Below the pieces are notes generated by a model. The model worked only from the letters and a program-made list of their open reading frames with translations. It was not told where the DNA came from and searched no databases. From Bermanella sp034110565 (GTDB lineage Bacteria; Pseudomonadota; Gammaproteobacteria; Pseudomonadales; Oceanobacteraceae), in assembly GCA_034110565.1 (NCBI GenBank), contig JAWUYY010000072.1:1-60828 (forward strand): a stretch of 60,828 nucleotides of DNA, read 5' to 3'. This document shows, one piece after another, positions 42,237 to 52,727 of this stretch (position 1 is its first letter; every line of letters starts with the position of its first letter). The position numbers and the translations under genes are program-made.

Positions 42237-42636
42237 TTTAAACACATGGGTTTATTTTGGCAAGAATTAATTTATAACGATTTGCTATACCCCTAAACAG
42301 AGCCCTTTTTAGGGTCCATATTGTATAAAAGACACCTTATTTCGCTCGTTTAATTATGATATTTCAGACATAAGTGGCATAACCCAGACTCAGCGTGTAT
42401 CAGGAAGACCACTCTCTAAAGGTTTATTTCTCCACTGTCTACTTGCTCACGTGCCTTCTGGTGGAACAATCATTACCTTAATGCGACCTATAAAGCATAT
42501 TTATTATCCACTACTATATTTATTCATTTAATTAATTCATTCAGCTGACCAAGGCGACAACAAGCTCAAATGACCCGTCAAAATAGTCACTTGATATGCT
42601 TGGCCACAATCATTCTAAATAAAACGAGATATATAC
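42237..42636. other. intergenic region between recA and the OYE gene
   Basis: About 400 AT-rich bases between divergent genes. Apart from the LexA box at its edge I see no gene or convincing structure. Confidence 0.5.
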
Positions 42637-43743
42637 ATGAGCACCAACATCTTATTTGAGCCTTTCCACCTGGCGAATCTAGAACTTAAAAATCGCATTG
42701 TTATGGCCCCTATGACGCGTAACTTCTCGCCCGATAATATTCCCGGCCAAAATAGTATTGATTACTACCGTCATCGCGCAGAAGGTGGCGTAGGGCTTAT
42801 TGTCACCGAAGGTACTTGTATTGATCATATTGCCGCTAGCGGTTATCCAAACGTACCTTATATGTATGGCAAAGAGCGTTTAGCGGGTTGGAAAAAGGTC
42901 GTTGACGCCGTACATGCAGCAGGCGGCAAAATTGCCCCTCAGCTTTGGCATGTAGGCGGCGCGCGTAAAGCGGGTGTCATGCCAGAAGGGGACGTACCTG
43001 GCTATACGCCATCAGGTATGTTCGTAGCAGGTAAGAAAAATCGTCACGAAATGACCAAAGATGATATTCAAGATGTCATAAAAGCCTTTGCTAAAGGCGC
43101 AGCCGATGCAAAAGAAATTGGCTTTGATGCTATCGAACTGCACGGTGCTCACGGTTATCTAATCGACCAGTTCTTTTGGGAAGGTACCAACCAACGTGAA
43201 GATGAATACGGTGGTTCTATGGAAAACCGCAGCCGCTTCGCCATTGAAATTATTAAAGCTTGCCGCGAAGCCGTTGGTCCTGACTTCCCTATTATTCTAC
43301 GTTGGTCTCAATGGAAGCAACAAGACTACACTGCTCGTTTAGTTGAAACACCAGAAGCACTAAAAGAATTCTTAATGCCATTAAGCGAAGCAGGCGTGGA
43401 TATTTTCCATTGCTCACAACGTCGTTTCTGGGAGCCAGAATTCGAAGGCAGCGAGTTAAATCTTGCAGGCTGGACACAAAAAATCACAGGTAAGCCAGCA
43501 ATTACAGTGGGAAGCGTCGGCCTAAATGCTGACTTCATGCCAAAGCCTGGTGAAAGCACATTCAGCGAGGCTGAAACTGTGGGTCTGGAGCAATTAATTG
43601 ATCGCATGGAGAAAAAAGAATTCGATCTAGTCGCGGTAGGCCGCGCCTTAATTGCTAACCCAGATTGGGCTAATAAAGTTAAAGCAAATAAACTAGACGA
43701 ACTTAAAGCCTTCAAAAAAGAAGACCTAATGACATTAGTTTAA
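42637..43743 (+). CDS. NADH:flavin oxidoreductase, Old Yellow Enzyme family
   Basis: A 368-residue FMN-dependent TIM-barrel ene-reductase. It begins with LKNRIVMAPMTRNFS, has the FMN/substrate motif ELHGAHGYLIDQFF and NQREDEYGGSMENRSRF, and closes with DLVAVGRALIANPDW. Likely reduces activated double bonds or xenobiotics. It is monocistronic, with its own terminator. Confidence 0.93.
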   Translation: MSTNILFEPFHLANLELKNRIVMAPMTRNFSPDNIPGQNSIDYYRHRAEGGVGLIVTEGTCIDHIAASGYPNVPYMYGKERLAGWKKVVDAVHAAGGKIAPQLWHVGGARKAGVMPEGDVPGYTPSGMFVAGKKNRHEMTKDDIQDVIKAFAKGAADAKEIGFDAIELHGAHGYLIDQFFWEGTNQREDEYGGSMENRSRFAIEIIKACREAVGPDFPIILRWSQWKQQDYTARLVETPEALKEFLMPLSEAGVDIFHCSQRRFWEPEFEGSELNLAGWTQKITGKPAITVGSVGLNADFMPKPGESTFSEAETVGLEQLIDRMEKKEFDLVAVGRALIANPDWANKVKANKLDELKAFKKEDLMTLV

Positions 43744-43757
43744 TAATTTACGCTTGA

Positions 43758-43788
43758 TATAAAGTCCTAGTATTTTCTAGGGCTTTAT
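43758..43788 (+). terminator. terminator hairpin after the OYE gene
   Basis: ATAAAGTCCTAG-tatttt-CTAGGGCTTTAT, 14 bases after the stop. The terminal T-run is short. Confidence 0.65.
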
Positions 43789-43818
43789 TAAAAGTACAAA
43801 TAAAAGATTAATAATATA

Positions 43819-44760
43819 TTATTCTTTGGTATCTTCTGGACCATTATCAGCAACAAATGCTCCCCTTTTTCCTTTTGGTTTTTCGTCTCCGGTTGTTGTA
43901 TCTTGCGCTGTTTGTAACTCAGTAGAGGCATTTATCGCTGCGCCAAGTAAGATGGAGTAAGCCGTCACATAAAACCACATCAATAAGATCACCACGCCAC
44001 CCATGGAACCATACATTTTGCTATAGCTGGCATATTCACTAATATATAAATTAAAAAAATACGACCCCACTAACCAAAATAAAGTGGCTAGTATCGCGCC
44101 AGGCGTAACCCAACGCCATTTAGCGGATGCCCTATGTGGCGCATATTTATATAAACTTGCCAGCGAAACATTAAATACAAGTAATAAAATTGGCCATGTG
44201 ATCCATCCAAGTAATGTTTGAATTGATTCATCAAGGAAATTAAGTACCAATGGAATACCGACAATTAATAGTAACATCAGTAACATGGTCATAACGGTTG
44301 CAAGTGTCAGCACTATTCGTACGATCATCATCATAAAAAATGAGCGCGAGGTGTCTTCTTCGTAACTTATATTACAAGCACTAATGAGCGCAACTGAGCC
44401 TTTCCCGCCACTCCAAACAGCCAATAAGACGCTAAAAATGAATCCTAAACTCAACGCACTATTATCAGTTGATATTAAGCTTCCAATCTGGGCTTCTACT
44501 ATTTTTCTACCTTGCTCCGGAATCACATCAACCAAAAGACCAATATGCTGAACCAGTGTTTGTTGGTCTGTAAAAAGGCCATACATAGAGGCTAGTGCGG
44601 CTAATAAAGGAAATATTGCCAATAAGAAATAAAATGCGACCCCTGCAGCAATAAGAGACATATTATCTTTTTGAATTTTTTGTATGACACGCTTAGTTAT
44701 TTCCCACCAATTTTTGATTGAAAACTGCTGCGGGTGCGTCACTTTATTCTTTGAATTCAT
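43819..44760 (-). CDS. YihY/BrkB-family inner membrane protein
   Basis: A 313-residue polytopic membrane protein with the family motifs NMSLIAAGVAFYFLLAIFPLL, WSGGKGSVALISACNISYEE and MYGSMGGVVILLMWFYVTAYSILLGAAINA. It has six helices and a polar C-terminal tail. Once called ribonuclease BN, the family is now seen as transporters or envelope proteins of uncertain role. Confidence 0.9.
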   Translation of the reverse strand: MNSKNKVTHPQQFSIKNWWEITKRVIQKIQKDNMSLIAAGVAFYFLLAIFPLLAALASMYGLFTDQQTLVQHIGLLVDVIPEQGRKIVEAQIGSLISTDNSALSLGFIFSVLLAVWSGGKGSVALISACNISYEEDTSRSFFMMMIVRIVLTLATVMTMLLMLLLIVGIPLVLNFLDESIQTLLGWITWPILLLVFNVSLASLYKYAPHRASAKWRWVTPGAILATLFWLVGSYFFNLYISEYASYSKMYGSMGGVVILLMWFYVTAYSILLGAAINASTELQTAQDTTTGDEKPKGKRGAFVADNGPEDTKE

Positions 44761-45003
44761 GATATTTGAACCTTATGTTACGCATTTTTTTAAACAAGAT
44801 ACGCTTACCATCAGTATGACTTTCACATTCTTTATTATATAACTTAAACACTGTACTTATTAGGTTACTCGATTTTTAACCGTCATTGAATTAAATACAA
44901 ATCTAATGTGAGTGTGGTATCCACTACATCATCTCGGTATTATTCATGTAGTATTGATAATTGCAAAATTTAACGATTAGTACCTAAATCTAAGGAAAAC
45001 AAT

Positions 45004-46110
45004 ATGAATTGGCATAAGTCGATTAAGATGTCTACCGTCGTCTTAATCAGTACAGTCATTTTTTTACTCATTGTTAGAGCATCAGCACCAAGTCTCACCA
45101 CATGGTATATAAACAGAATAATACAACAAACTGATGGTATTAGCGGCACGGTACGCGGCATAAATCTAGCCCTTCTTAGAGGTTCTTATACGATACACCA
45201 AGTTAACATCAAAAAAACTGAAGATGGACAAGATCTACCGTTATTTTCTGTAGAACGAATCGACATTTCAATATTATGGGATACGTTACTAACAGGTAAG
45301 CTGATCACAAAAATAGAAATTATCCAGCCTAAACTTAGCTTATACGACCGCTCTAAAAATAAAGAACCTGAATCAAAGTCAGAAAAAGATAAAAAAACAT
45401 GGCTAGGGCTGACTCAAGATATAATTCCATTTTCGATAGATACGTTAACAATCAAAAATGGTAATTTTACAGTAGACGCAGAATCAAAACTCAAGCGTGC
45501 AAAATTAACGATACAAAATATAAACATCGACGCATCCAATATTTCTAACATTCAAGGTATTAACACAACCGTCAACATTGCAGCAACGGGTGACATTCAA
45601 AACCATGCCGAAATAAAAATAGACGGCAGTTTCGACCCGAACACAAGCAAGCCCACTTTTGATGCTAACCTTGAAATAGCAAAGCTACCGGTATCGTACA
45701 TTGACGATATCGTAAAATTTTATGCCCCTTTTGATTTTGAGGCAGGTGAAATTGATATGGCCAGCGAATTAAAATCCGCTAATGGCCATGTAACAGGTTA
45801 TATAAAAGTGGGGGTGCATAATTTAGATGTATTCTCTTGGCATGAAGATGTCGTTGAAGATAATGATAATCCAATAGCAGTTTTGTTTGAAATGATGGGC
45901 GGTGCACTTGCTAGTTTTTTTGAAAACGACAATAAAGATTTAATAGAAGCCCGTATCCCCATTGAAGGCTCACTTAATGATAAAGATATTTCTGTTATCG
46001 ATGGTATTTTAGGCATACTCAAAAACGCATTCATCAAGGCTTATGACCTTAAAGTAGAGAACTCTGCTTCAGATTCTAAAGACTTAAAAAATCAAGAAGA
46101 CTCTTATTAA
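45004..46110 (+). CDS. DUF748/AsmA-like envelope protein
   Basis: A 368-residue protein with an N-terminal signal anchor (STVVLISTVIFLLIVRASAP) followed by a beta-rich region of the DUF748/AsmA type (TTWYINRIIQQTDGISGTVRGINLALLRGSYTIHQVNI in the usual place). Such proteins are thought to carry lipids between membranes. Shorter than most AsmA-like bridges. AAGGAA precedes the ATG. Confidence 0.75.
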   Translation: MNWHKSIKMSTVVLISTVIFLLIVRASAPSLTTWYINRIIQQTDGISGTVRGINLALLRGSYTIHQVNIKKTEDGQDLPLFSVERIDISILWDTLLTGKLITKIEIIQPKLSLYDRSKNKEPESKSEKDKKTWLGLTQDIIPFSIDTLTIKNGNFTVDAESKLKRAKLTIQNINIDASNISNIQGINTTVNIAATGDIQNHAEIKIDGSFDPNTSKPTFDANLEIAKLPVSYIDDIVKFYAPFDFEAGEIDMASELKSANGHVTGYIKVGVHNLDVFSWHEDVVEDNDNPIAVLFEMMGGALASFFENDNKDLIEARIPIEGSLNDKDISVIDGILGILKNAFIKAYDLKVENSASDSKDLKNQEDSY

Positions 46111-46182
46111 CATTTACTAAAATTAACGCCACAACATAAAGTAATTGATAAATTTATTATTTATTAAAGACCAAAAATCCAA

Positions 46183-47976
46183 TCATAATTCATTAGCTTT
46201 TCGGTAATGACCTTGATAATCAAATATTCTATCTTTAATACGCCAATAATATTTTTGTTTTTTTGCTATTACGAAATCAGGACAAGGAAAGATGTTTGCT
46301 AGCTTCAATGCTTGTTGCAAAGTACTGACCTCAAAAACCTCTGTAGATCCCAACTTAATACCAATACACGCACTGAGGCGTTTAGCAAAAACATTATTAA
46401 ACGCTTTAACTTGATTCGATTTAGAGAAATCAAACGATTCTTTTAGGGTTGCACCTTCTTCGTCATGGTAAGTGATTTTTAATGTATCGCCCACTTCTTC
46501 TAAGCTCACCCCTGCACAGCGAATCACTTTTGAATCTTTAAGTTGCAATGCCTTTTTTAACATGTCATCTGGGTCAACTAACACCTCTTTGCACTGCAAG
46601 CAGGTTCGCGCAGCAATGTCATTTTCACTGCCACAGTGCGGACACTCTTTAAATACAAACCTATAATCGCATTGATGTTCAAGCACCTCTGTATCGTCTT
46701 CTATCAATCCTTGGCAGCGTCGACCATAATGTTCAACTAAGTCACCATCTTCATCACATATCCCCCAAAATACGTTAGGGAACTGACAACCAGGGCAAAC
46801 CACCTGTACAGGTTGACTCTGATTATTCGGTTTTTTCTCGCCCACTTCTGGTTGGTACAGATCAAAATCATTGCCTGTGTAATCAATAATTAGACAATCT
46901 TTTTTATTCTCACTTAAGCGCAATCCGCGACCAACTATTTGCTGATATAGACTCACGGACTGTGTTGGGCGCAATATAGCAATCATATCCACATGTGGCG
47001 CATCAAAGCCTGTGGTTAGTACCGATACATTCACAAGATACTTAATTTCTTTTTGCTTAAAGGCCTTGATAACATAATCGCGTTTGTCATTATCAGTGGC
47101 ACCTGTAATTAATGCACTATGCTCAGATGGCAAATAACTGAAGACTTCTTTTGCGTGATCCACCGTTGCAGCAAATATCATAACCCCTTGTCGTGATTCA
47201 CTTAACTCAATGACCTGCTCAATAATGCCTTTTGTTACTCTGTGGTTTTTACTTAATAAAGTATTCACATCTCTAGGGTTATATTCCCCAGAGGCATTTT
47301 CTTTAAGTGCACTAAAATCATAATGTTCAATGGTGGCATCTACCAACTTAGGTTCGGTTAGATATTGTCGCTTAATTAGATAACGCAGAGGTAGTTCATA
47401 AATACAATACTCAAACGGTCGAGTTTTTTCGCTGCGAACAAAACCACGGTAATGCTTACGATAAATCCAACCTAAACCTAGGCGATAAGGCGTTGCTGTT
47501 AAGCCAAGTAATTTTGTATCGGGATTTACAGACATTAATTTACGAATAATCTGCTGATACTGGTTACTGCTGGATTCGTCTTTATCATCATCTTGACTGG
47601 CTAAATCAACACGATGGCATTCATCAATAATAATGAGTGAATAAGGCTCACTGAAGTCACCTAGGTTGCGGGCGGCCGATTGAATACTAGCGAACGTGAC
47701 TTGATGTTGCGTTTCTTTGAGTTGTAACCCAGCAGAATAAATACCAGCCGTTAACCCTAAGCTCTCATACTTTTGGTGATTCTGCTCGACCAATTCTTTA
47801 ACGTGGGTCAACACCAATATCTTACGCTTGGCCAAACGGGCAAGCTCTGCGATCACCAAGCTTTTACCTGACCCTGTGGGTAAAACAATCACCGCAGATT
47901 CATTAGTTTTTCGGAAATGCTTAAGCGTCGCAAAAACGGCTTCTTGTTGATAATCTCTAAGATGAAAACTTGCCAC
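46183..47976 (-). CDS. radD: DNA repair helicase RadD
   Basis: A 597-residue superfamily 2 helicase close to E. coli RadD (YejH): FHLRDYQQEAVFATLKHF, Walker A VLPTGSGKSLVIAELA, DECHRV box, and motif VI QQIVGRGLRLSE. A C-terminal region with four Cys pairs (CPGCQFP; CPHCGSENDIAARTCLQC) binds zinc. RadD interacts with SSB and helps RecA-dependent repair. Convergent with the DUF748 gene. Confidence 0.9.
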   Translation of the reverse strand: MASFHLRDYQQEAVFATLKHFRKTNESAVIVLPTGSGKSLVIAELARLAKRKILVLTHVKELVEQNHQKYESLGLTAGIYSAGLQLKETQHQVTFASIQSAARNLGDFSEPYSLIIIDECHRVDLASQDDDKDESSSNQYQQIIRKLMSVNPDTKLLGLTATPYRLGLGWIYRKHYRGFVRSEKTRPFEYCIYELPLRYLIKRQYLTEPKLVDATIEHYDFSALKENASGEYNPRDVNTLLSKNHRVTKGIIEQVIELSESRQGVMIFAATVDHAKEVFSYLPSEHSALITGATDNDKRDYVIKAFKQKEIKYLVNVSVLTTGFDAPHVDMIAILRPTQSVSLYQQIVGRGLRLSENKKDCLIIDYTGNDFDLYQPEVGEKKPNNQSQPVQVVCPGCQFPNVFWGICDEDGDLVEHYGRRCQGLIEDDTEVLEHQCDYRFVFKECPHCGSENDIAARTCLQCKEVLVDPDDMLKKALQLKDSKVIRCAGVSLEEVGDTLKITYHDEEGATLKESFDFSKSNQVKAFNNVFAKRLSACIGIKLGSTEVFEVSTLQQALKLANIFPCPDFVIAKKQKYYWRIKDRIFDYQGHYRKANEL

Positions 47977-48178
47977 GCAATGCTGCGCCTTATTGTGAGC
48001 TGAATATCGCTATAATAACAAAAGATAAGCTAAATCTATAATTTAAAGCCAATACCTGCCCCTAGAAAGATACCCAATGCCTTGCAAATCAAGAGGACTG
48101 TAATACTATTGACACTCGACATAGACAATAATCAGTGCATATTGGTCACCATTTACCTGCGGAAATACCTTAAGCAAA

Positions 48179-49030
48179 ATGAATATACTACACATATCAG
48201 ATATGCATTTTGGGCCTCGTCATTGGCGCGGAAGAACTGAATTACTGCTAGAGAAATTGAACAGCTATGGGGCTGACATATTAATCAACACCGGCGACAA
48301 TACAACGGATGGTCTGGAAAGTGAATTTGAAGCAGCTGGCGAATTTTTAAAATCAATTGAATGTCAGCATGTGGTGTCGATACCTGGTAATCATGACAAG
48401 CGAAATATGCGCAGTGCTGACTACTTTAGCCAGTACATCGACGACATAAGTGTCATTCGCCCTTTGAACCGTGAGCTTTGTAAAAAGAGTCATCTTTATC
48501 TTGATGAAACGACCAATGGCGTAAAAGAGCACTTCACAGATATTAATTTCCTTAAAAATATCTCGATTGATGGTGAGTCTATTCTGCTGGTATGTCTCGA
48601 CACCAACACGCTCTATTCAGACAAGGGCTTTGTCGATACTGAAATTCTTCGAACACTCTCTCATGAGATCAAAAAAGCAAGTTACGATAAAATAATGCTT
48701 TTAAATCATCATTCAATTCTGGACACAGATTCAGATCCTCTATTCAATTCTAGAATAGTTGTAGAGTTTGTAAGAGAGAACAATATAGAACATGTTTTTT
48801 GTGGCCATACTCATCAGTTGTCAGTAATGAAATCAACCGACCTTTATCACAAACACTCCTTTACTCAATATAAAAATGGATCTCTATCAAGTGCAAATAC
48901 ACCAAACGATACAAATATGTTTCTGTATTATAAGAATTTAGGCACTGAAACCATGGAGATGCACATAGTAAGAGTTATTGTTGATGGTGAAGGTCTGAGA
49001 TTTGAAGAAGAAATAATTTCTAATAACTAA
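48179..49030 (+). CDS. calcineurin-like metallophosphoesterase
   Basis: A 283-residue protein with all five metal-site blocks: ISDMHFG, NTGDNTTDG, PGNHDKR, LNHHSI and CGHTHQLS. It could be a cyclic-nucleotide phosphodiesterase (CpdA-like) or nuclease-type phosphatase; substrate cannot be read from sequence. The surrounding bases are AT-rich. It is the last intact gene before a rearranged zone. Confidence 0.85.
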   Translation: MNILHISDMHFGPRHWRGRTELLLEKLNSYGADILINTGDNTTDGLESEFEAAGEFLKSIECQHVVSIPGNHDKRNMRSADYFSQYIDDISVIRPLNRELCKKSHLYLDETTNGVKEHFTDINFLKNISIDGESILLVCLDTNTLYSDKGFVDTEILRTLSHEIKKASYDKIMLLNHHSILDTDSDPLFNSRIVVEFVRENNIEHVFCGHTHQLSVMKSTDLYHKHSFTQYKNGSLSSANTPNDTNMFLYYKNLGTETMEMHIVRVIVDGEGLRFEEEIISNN

Positions 49031-49133
49031 GACAACATTCTAATGAATTAAATATTGGCGTTAAGTTATTAGAATATCGTTTCGCTAGCCCACAATCAAA
49101 CTGAAAGCTAGCGAATGCATTGATCAAAATAAA

Positions 49134-49315
49134 TCAATATTGATTCAACACGGCTAAAAAATCAGCCCCATATTTATCTAATTTTTTCTGCCCTACACCA
49201 CTTATATTACCAAAGCTGTCTAAGGTGTTCGGCTTATTATCCAGCATATCTTGAAGCGTGGCATCGTAAAAAATTATAAACGGCGGAATACCTGCCAAGT
49301 CTTACGACAAGCCCA
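49134..49315 (-). pseudogene. duplicated 3' fragment of recQ
   Basis: The minus strand encodes GIPPFIIFYDATLQDMLDN, then the HRDC end KPNTLDSFGNISGVGQKKLD and a stop after LNQY. This matches the C-terminal 53 residues of the intact recQ at 58552-60351 with a handful of substitutions. A ten-base deletion near 49300 shifts the frame, and homology stops at about 49315. Direct orientation is the same as recQ. Confidence 0.88.
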
Positions 49316-49408
49316 ATGCAGCGAACAAGCTATCTCCATGTTATTGAAGGGAAGCATTTAGATTTAAAAGCGGGTAATAGCTCTGATATTAAAAATATCG
49401 CTCAGTAA
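49316..49408 (+). other. short open frame, possible gene remnant
   Basis: Thirty codons from an ATG to TAA, reading MQRTSYLHVIEGKHLDLKAG and on to DIKNIAQ. It resembles the C-terminal piece of a cupin/pirin-like protein but is too short to assign. It lies between the recQ fragment and a terminator. Confidence 0.25.
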
Positions 49409-49438
49409 TTTACTGAGGTATAACCTAATTTTTGTGCA

Positions 49439-49476
49439 TAAAAAAGCCAATCTATTCTTTTAGATTGGCTTTTTTT
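49439..49476. terminator. bidirectional rho-independent terminator
   Basis: AAAAAGCCAATCT-attctttt-AGATTGGCTTTTT. It ends the minus-strand lipoprotein gene. Confidence 0.88.
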
Positions 49477-49495
49477 TCTTACTACCATACGGATT

Positions 49496-51145
49496 TTATT
49501 GTGTTACAAATTCCTTGGCAAATACCGACCAACGTGTTGTGCTAACGGCTTTAGTTGATACTATTGAAGAAGAAAGATCAACGTTCTCAGACCAGGTCAA
49601 AACAAAATCGTTATCAAGTACTGCAATATCAGCCTGACCAACAGTATCATTATTTATTTTGCTCATGGCACTCCAGCTATCATTAACAGCATCATAACGA
49701 TTAACATAAAGGTCTTGAGGATTGCTAGCAGCATCAAGCCCTAACCAAGCAGCCATTACATTATTATTTTTGTCTTTAGCCAGTGATTGAATTTCTCTAA
49801 ACTGGGCTGCCAAATCTGTGGCACTTGTACAAACATCCGTTGTCAGGTCACAGGTTTTGGCATAAGTTTTATCATTATCATTGTATGCAGCTAATATTTT
49901 ATTGCCTGCAAGGGCTAATATTTTCGCATGACTCGAAGAGCTATCAATACCTGAAATATTAATCGGAGCAGACCAAGTTGATTCCTCTAACTTACTTATC
50001 AACAATGGTTGTTTAAAATCATTACTATCACATTGACCATTACCTTGCATCCAAGCAACTGCCGGCGTGCCATCTTCGGTAACATCAATGTCAATTGATT
50101 TCGTGACGACCTGGCCACAACCACCATTAGCGGTATCAACAGAGCTGTCTGCGGTCCATTTATCCGCTGCTTTACTTGCATCGAACGACGCTACTTTAAT
50201 AGCATCATATATTGCAGAGCCCACAGGACCTGGGTGTGTGGCAAATTCCCATGCTGCGACTGCAATACCATTACCGGTAAACTTCACAACAGGGTTTCTA
50301 ACATCCCCAGTTGTATTGGTTTCTAACTTGCCTTTAGAGCCCCAAGAGCCATCAAAGTAACGATAATAAAGTGACTTCTCGGTAAGTACCAAATCATCAG
50401 GAGCGACCCAAACTAATAACACATGGCCTTGCTCATCAATATCGATTGCATATTCATCACGTTCACCTTGTGAGCTAAAATTAGTCTGCGTTACATCGAG
50501 TGTATCACTAGCAAAAATAAATTCATAAGTATAGTAAGGCACACTTGTTTTATAGGTAAACATTGATTGGCCTTGATTATTAGCCACAAACTCATGGCTA
50601 TTTTGAGCGTAGCCAGCAGCCTCTGCATATGGCGCTGCAGCTGCCCAACCATTTGCATCGTCATAGCTACGCTTAAAAATCCACGAGCCTATGCTTTCAT
50701 CATACCAAGTAACATGTATCTCATCTGCCACACTTGCGATCTTTGGGTAGCGGGCTGTTGCAACGCCTGCATCTAAAGTTGTAGCACCATCAACCCAGTC
50801 ACGACATACGATTTCGATATCAGTCACACTGGCCGCTGCCACTACGCCAGTACCATCAATCACCTCACACAACTGCTGGCCATCAGCAGCGGAAGCTAGA
50901 TTAATATCGTATTGTTCTTGATCGGCTAGCTTTTGCGAAAATGCAAAGCTGTTACCAGCAATTGAAACCGTTTCTTGGTTGTTGGTGTTAATTAAATCAA
51001 GTGTACCGGTAAGGCCTGATACGCTGCCACTGAGGGTAAAGTCTTTGGGGCCAACACCACCGCCAGCACCACCAGACCCGCCGCCTGAGCCACCACAAGC
51101 GGTTAATAAAGAACAAACGGCTAAGGCCAATACATTCTTATTCAT
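49496..51145 (-). CDS. large outer-surface lipoprotein, predicted beta-propeller-like
   Basis: A 549-residue protein with lipobox LLTACGG, a Gly/Ser linker (GGSGGGSGGAGGG), an N-terminal domain FTLSGSVSGLTGTLDLINT (common in marine gammaproteobacterial lipoproteins) with a probable Cys pair, then about six weak repeats of the type V-x-W-x-D/A-S (HVTWYDESIGSWIF; LLVWVAPDDL; AWMQGNGQCD; AAWLGLDAASN; VLTWSENVDL), suggesting a beta-propeller. The ATG at 51145 is favoured by spacing to AAGGA. It is the intact copy of a gene whose remnant lies at 55160-55372. Confidence 0.75.
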   Translation of the reverse strand: MNKNVLALAVCSLLTACGGSGGGSGGAGGGVGPKDFTLSGSVSGLTGTLDLINTNNQETVSIAGNSFAFSQKLADQEQYDINLASAADGQQLCEVIDGTGVVAAASVTDIEIVCRDWVDGATTLDAGVATARYPKIASVADEIHVTWYDESIGSWIFKRSYDDANGWAAAAPYAEAAGYAQNSHEFVANNQGQSMFTYKTSVPYYTYEFIFASDTLDVTQTNFSSQGERDEYAIDIDEQGHVLLVWVAPDDLVLTEKSLYYRYFDGSWGSKGKLETNTTGDVRNPVVKFTGNGIAVAAWEFATHPGPVGSAIYDAIKVASFDASKAADKWTADSSVDTANGGCGQVVTKSIDIDVTEDGTPAVAWMQGNGQCDSNDFKQPLLISKLEESTWSAPINISGIDSSSSHAKILALAGNKILAAYNDNDKTYAKTCDLTTDVCTSATDLAAQFREIQSLAKDKNNNVMAAWLGLDAASNPQDLYVNRYDAVNDSWSAMSKINNDTVGQADIAVLDNDFVLTWSENVDLSSSIVSTKAVSTTRWSVFAKEFVTQ

Positions 51146-51331
51146 ATTCATATTCCTTCAATAGCTATGTAATGAATTGAGCCAGTAAATCAAGCCACTT
51201 GTTTGTAAGCTGTTAATTTTAAAGGCTCTTTTTTTTAGTAATCGCTATTAAATAATAATTTAAGATGCATTGAATAATACTTCAGGGTGAGCAAGGTGTT
51301 TAGAATAGGATATATGAGGACATTTCAAAGA

Positions 51332-51982
51332 TTAAATAAGCAGACCTATTTTTTCTGCATAAAAAACACAGTCGGTACGATTCTTTGCTTCAAATGCCTC
51401 GCAAAGTACTCGCACATGAACTTTAACGGTATTAACACTTATATTGAGCACCTGTGCCACCTCTTGATTGTTACAACCTTTCTGAATGAGTTTCAATACA
51501 TCAAGCTGGCGCTCAGACAACTGGTAGCGCTGTGCAACTTTAGCAGTAACACTCTCTAATGGTTCTTTTTCATCGAGTATATGTAGCTGTTTTTGAAGCT
51601 CTGGAGAAATTACGACACTGCCCCTCATTACCTGATCGATAGCCGCTAATATCTGTTTGGCTGAATTAGTTTTTGGTATAAAGCCCGAGGCACCATTGCG
51701 TAATGCCAAGCGAATTTTTTTCAAGTCGTCTGATGCAGATAAAAGAATAAACGGAATATACAAGTTACGTTGATTTAAACCATCAATAAATGTCAGTCCG
51801 TGAAGCCCTGGCACATATAAATCAATAATAATTAAATCGATATCCTTGTGCTCAGATAGTATTTCCAGAGCTGCTCCGGTTGTCGTGGTACTAATAATTT
51901 GAAGATCACTTCGTAAACTTGTTAATAACGCACAGAAGCTTTCAGCAAATAATGTATGATCTTCTAGGTGTAATATTTTCAT
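51332..51982 (-). CDS. LuxR/NarL-family response regulator (copy A)
   Basis: A 216-residue response regulator. The receiver domain has EDHTLF, the phospho-acceptor Asp in IIIDLYVPG and the Lys in FIPKTNSA; the C-terminal LuxR helix-turn-helix is LSERQLDVLKLIQKGCNNQE followed by VAQVLNISVNTVKVHVRVL. It lies 180 bases upstream of the lipoprotein gene on the same strand. Its cognate kinase has been lost except for a tail at 52129-52172; the kinase at 55980-57695 may serve it. Confidence 0.9.
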   Translation of the reverse strand: MKILHLEDHTLFAESFCALLTSLRSDLQIISTTTTGAALEILSEHKDIDLIIIDLYVPGLHGLTFIDGLNQRNLYIPFILLSASDDLKKIRLALRNGASGFIPKTNSAKQILAAIDQVMRGSVVISPELQKQLHILDEKEPLESVTAKVAQRYQLSERQLDVLKLIQKGCNNQEVAQVLNISVNTVKVHVRVLCEAFEAKNRTDCVFYAEKIGLLI

Positions 51983-52028
51983 TTGCAATGGAAGCTCGGT
52001 ATAAGTTGCATCATCGGTACATTATAGT

Positions 52029-52172
52029 GAGACAAGAAGAGATTACGCTAATCCTTGAGGGTGAATCTAATATTAGCCTTCCCTTATCTACTAAATAATA
52101 TTGTATTCCGCAGTCTAATTTGGCCCTGTCAACTGATTAGGAGCTTACAGCGTTGCCGTATAAAAATTCGAA
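52029..52172 (-). pseudogene. 3' tail of a lost histidine kinase (copy A)
   Basis: The last 15 codons of the frame, KIRIFIRQRCKLLIS and stop at 52129-52131, match the end of the intact hybrid kinase (RIRTFILQRCKHLIS). The untranslated part from 52029 matches 55877-55979 almost base for base (CTAATCCTTGAGGGTGAATC). The rest of this kinase copy is deleted. Confidence 0.8.
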
Positions 52173-52727
52173 TTTTCTTTGTTAGCTTGCTCCATTTCAA
52201 CTCGAGTTTGGACATTTTCAAGCTGCGACACAATAGCTTTCAGAGATTTTTTGCTGATATGAAGGTAAAATAAAATAGATGAATAATCAATAACACGGCT
52301 ATTAACCCTAAATAACAAATAAACACATAAGCTTATCTGGCGAGTTAAATTATGGGAGAAATTCGTATAAATATGAATTTAAAGTTAGTTATATACTTTA
52401 AATTATTAATATAAAGCAAGTAACTGTGAACGTATATGATCAGTTTTTAAAAATTGATCTTTATGCGAACTCACTTAAAAAACGAGTGATGACATTGTGG
52501 TCTCACATAAGCATTTAATTAAGTGAGCCTCCGCTAGACAAATAATAAAGTCTCTCATCACTTCTGAACACCTCGCAATAAGGTTAAATTCAAACAAATC
52601 ACTCTCAAATACTTGCATTTCAGCCTGCTTTGAACTGTGCCACTATCAATTCTCACTCACCTTTTCGGATTAATGGCTCAAGTATTATATCGGCTTAAAT
52701 ACAGCTACTTTTACTAGAGTAGTCATT
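52173..52727. other. AT-rich stretch without recognisable genes
   Basis: About 555 bases between the kinase remnant and the ELWxTDGT lipoprotein gene. No open frame with a plausible start; promoter of the downstream gene must lie here. Confidence 0.5.
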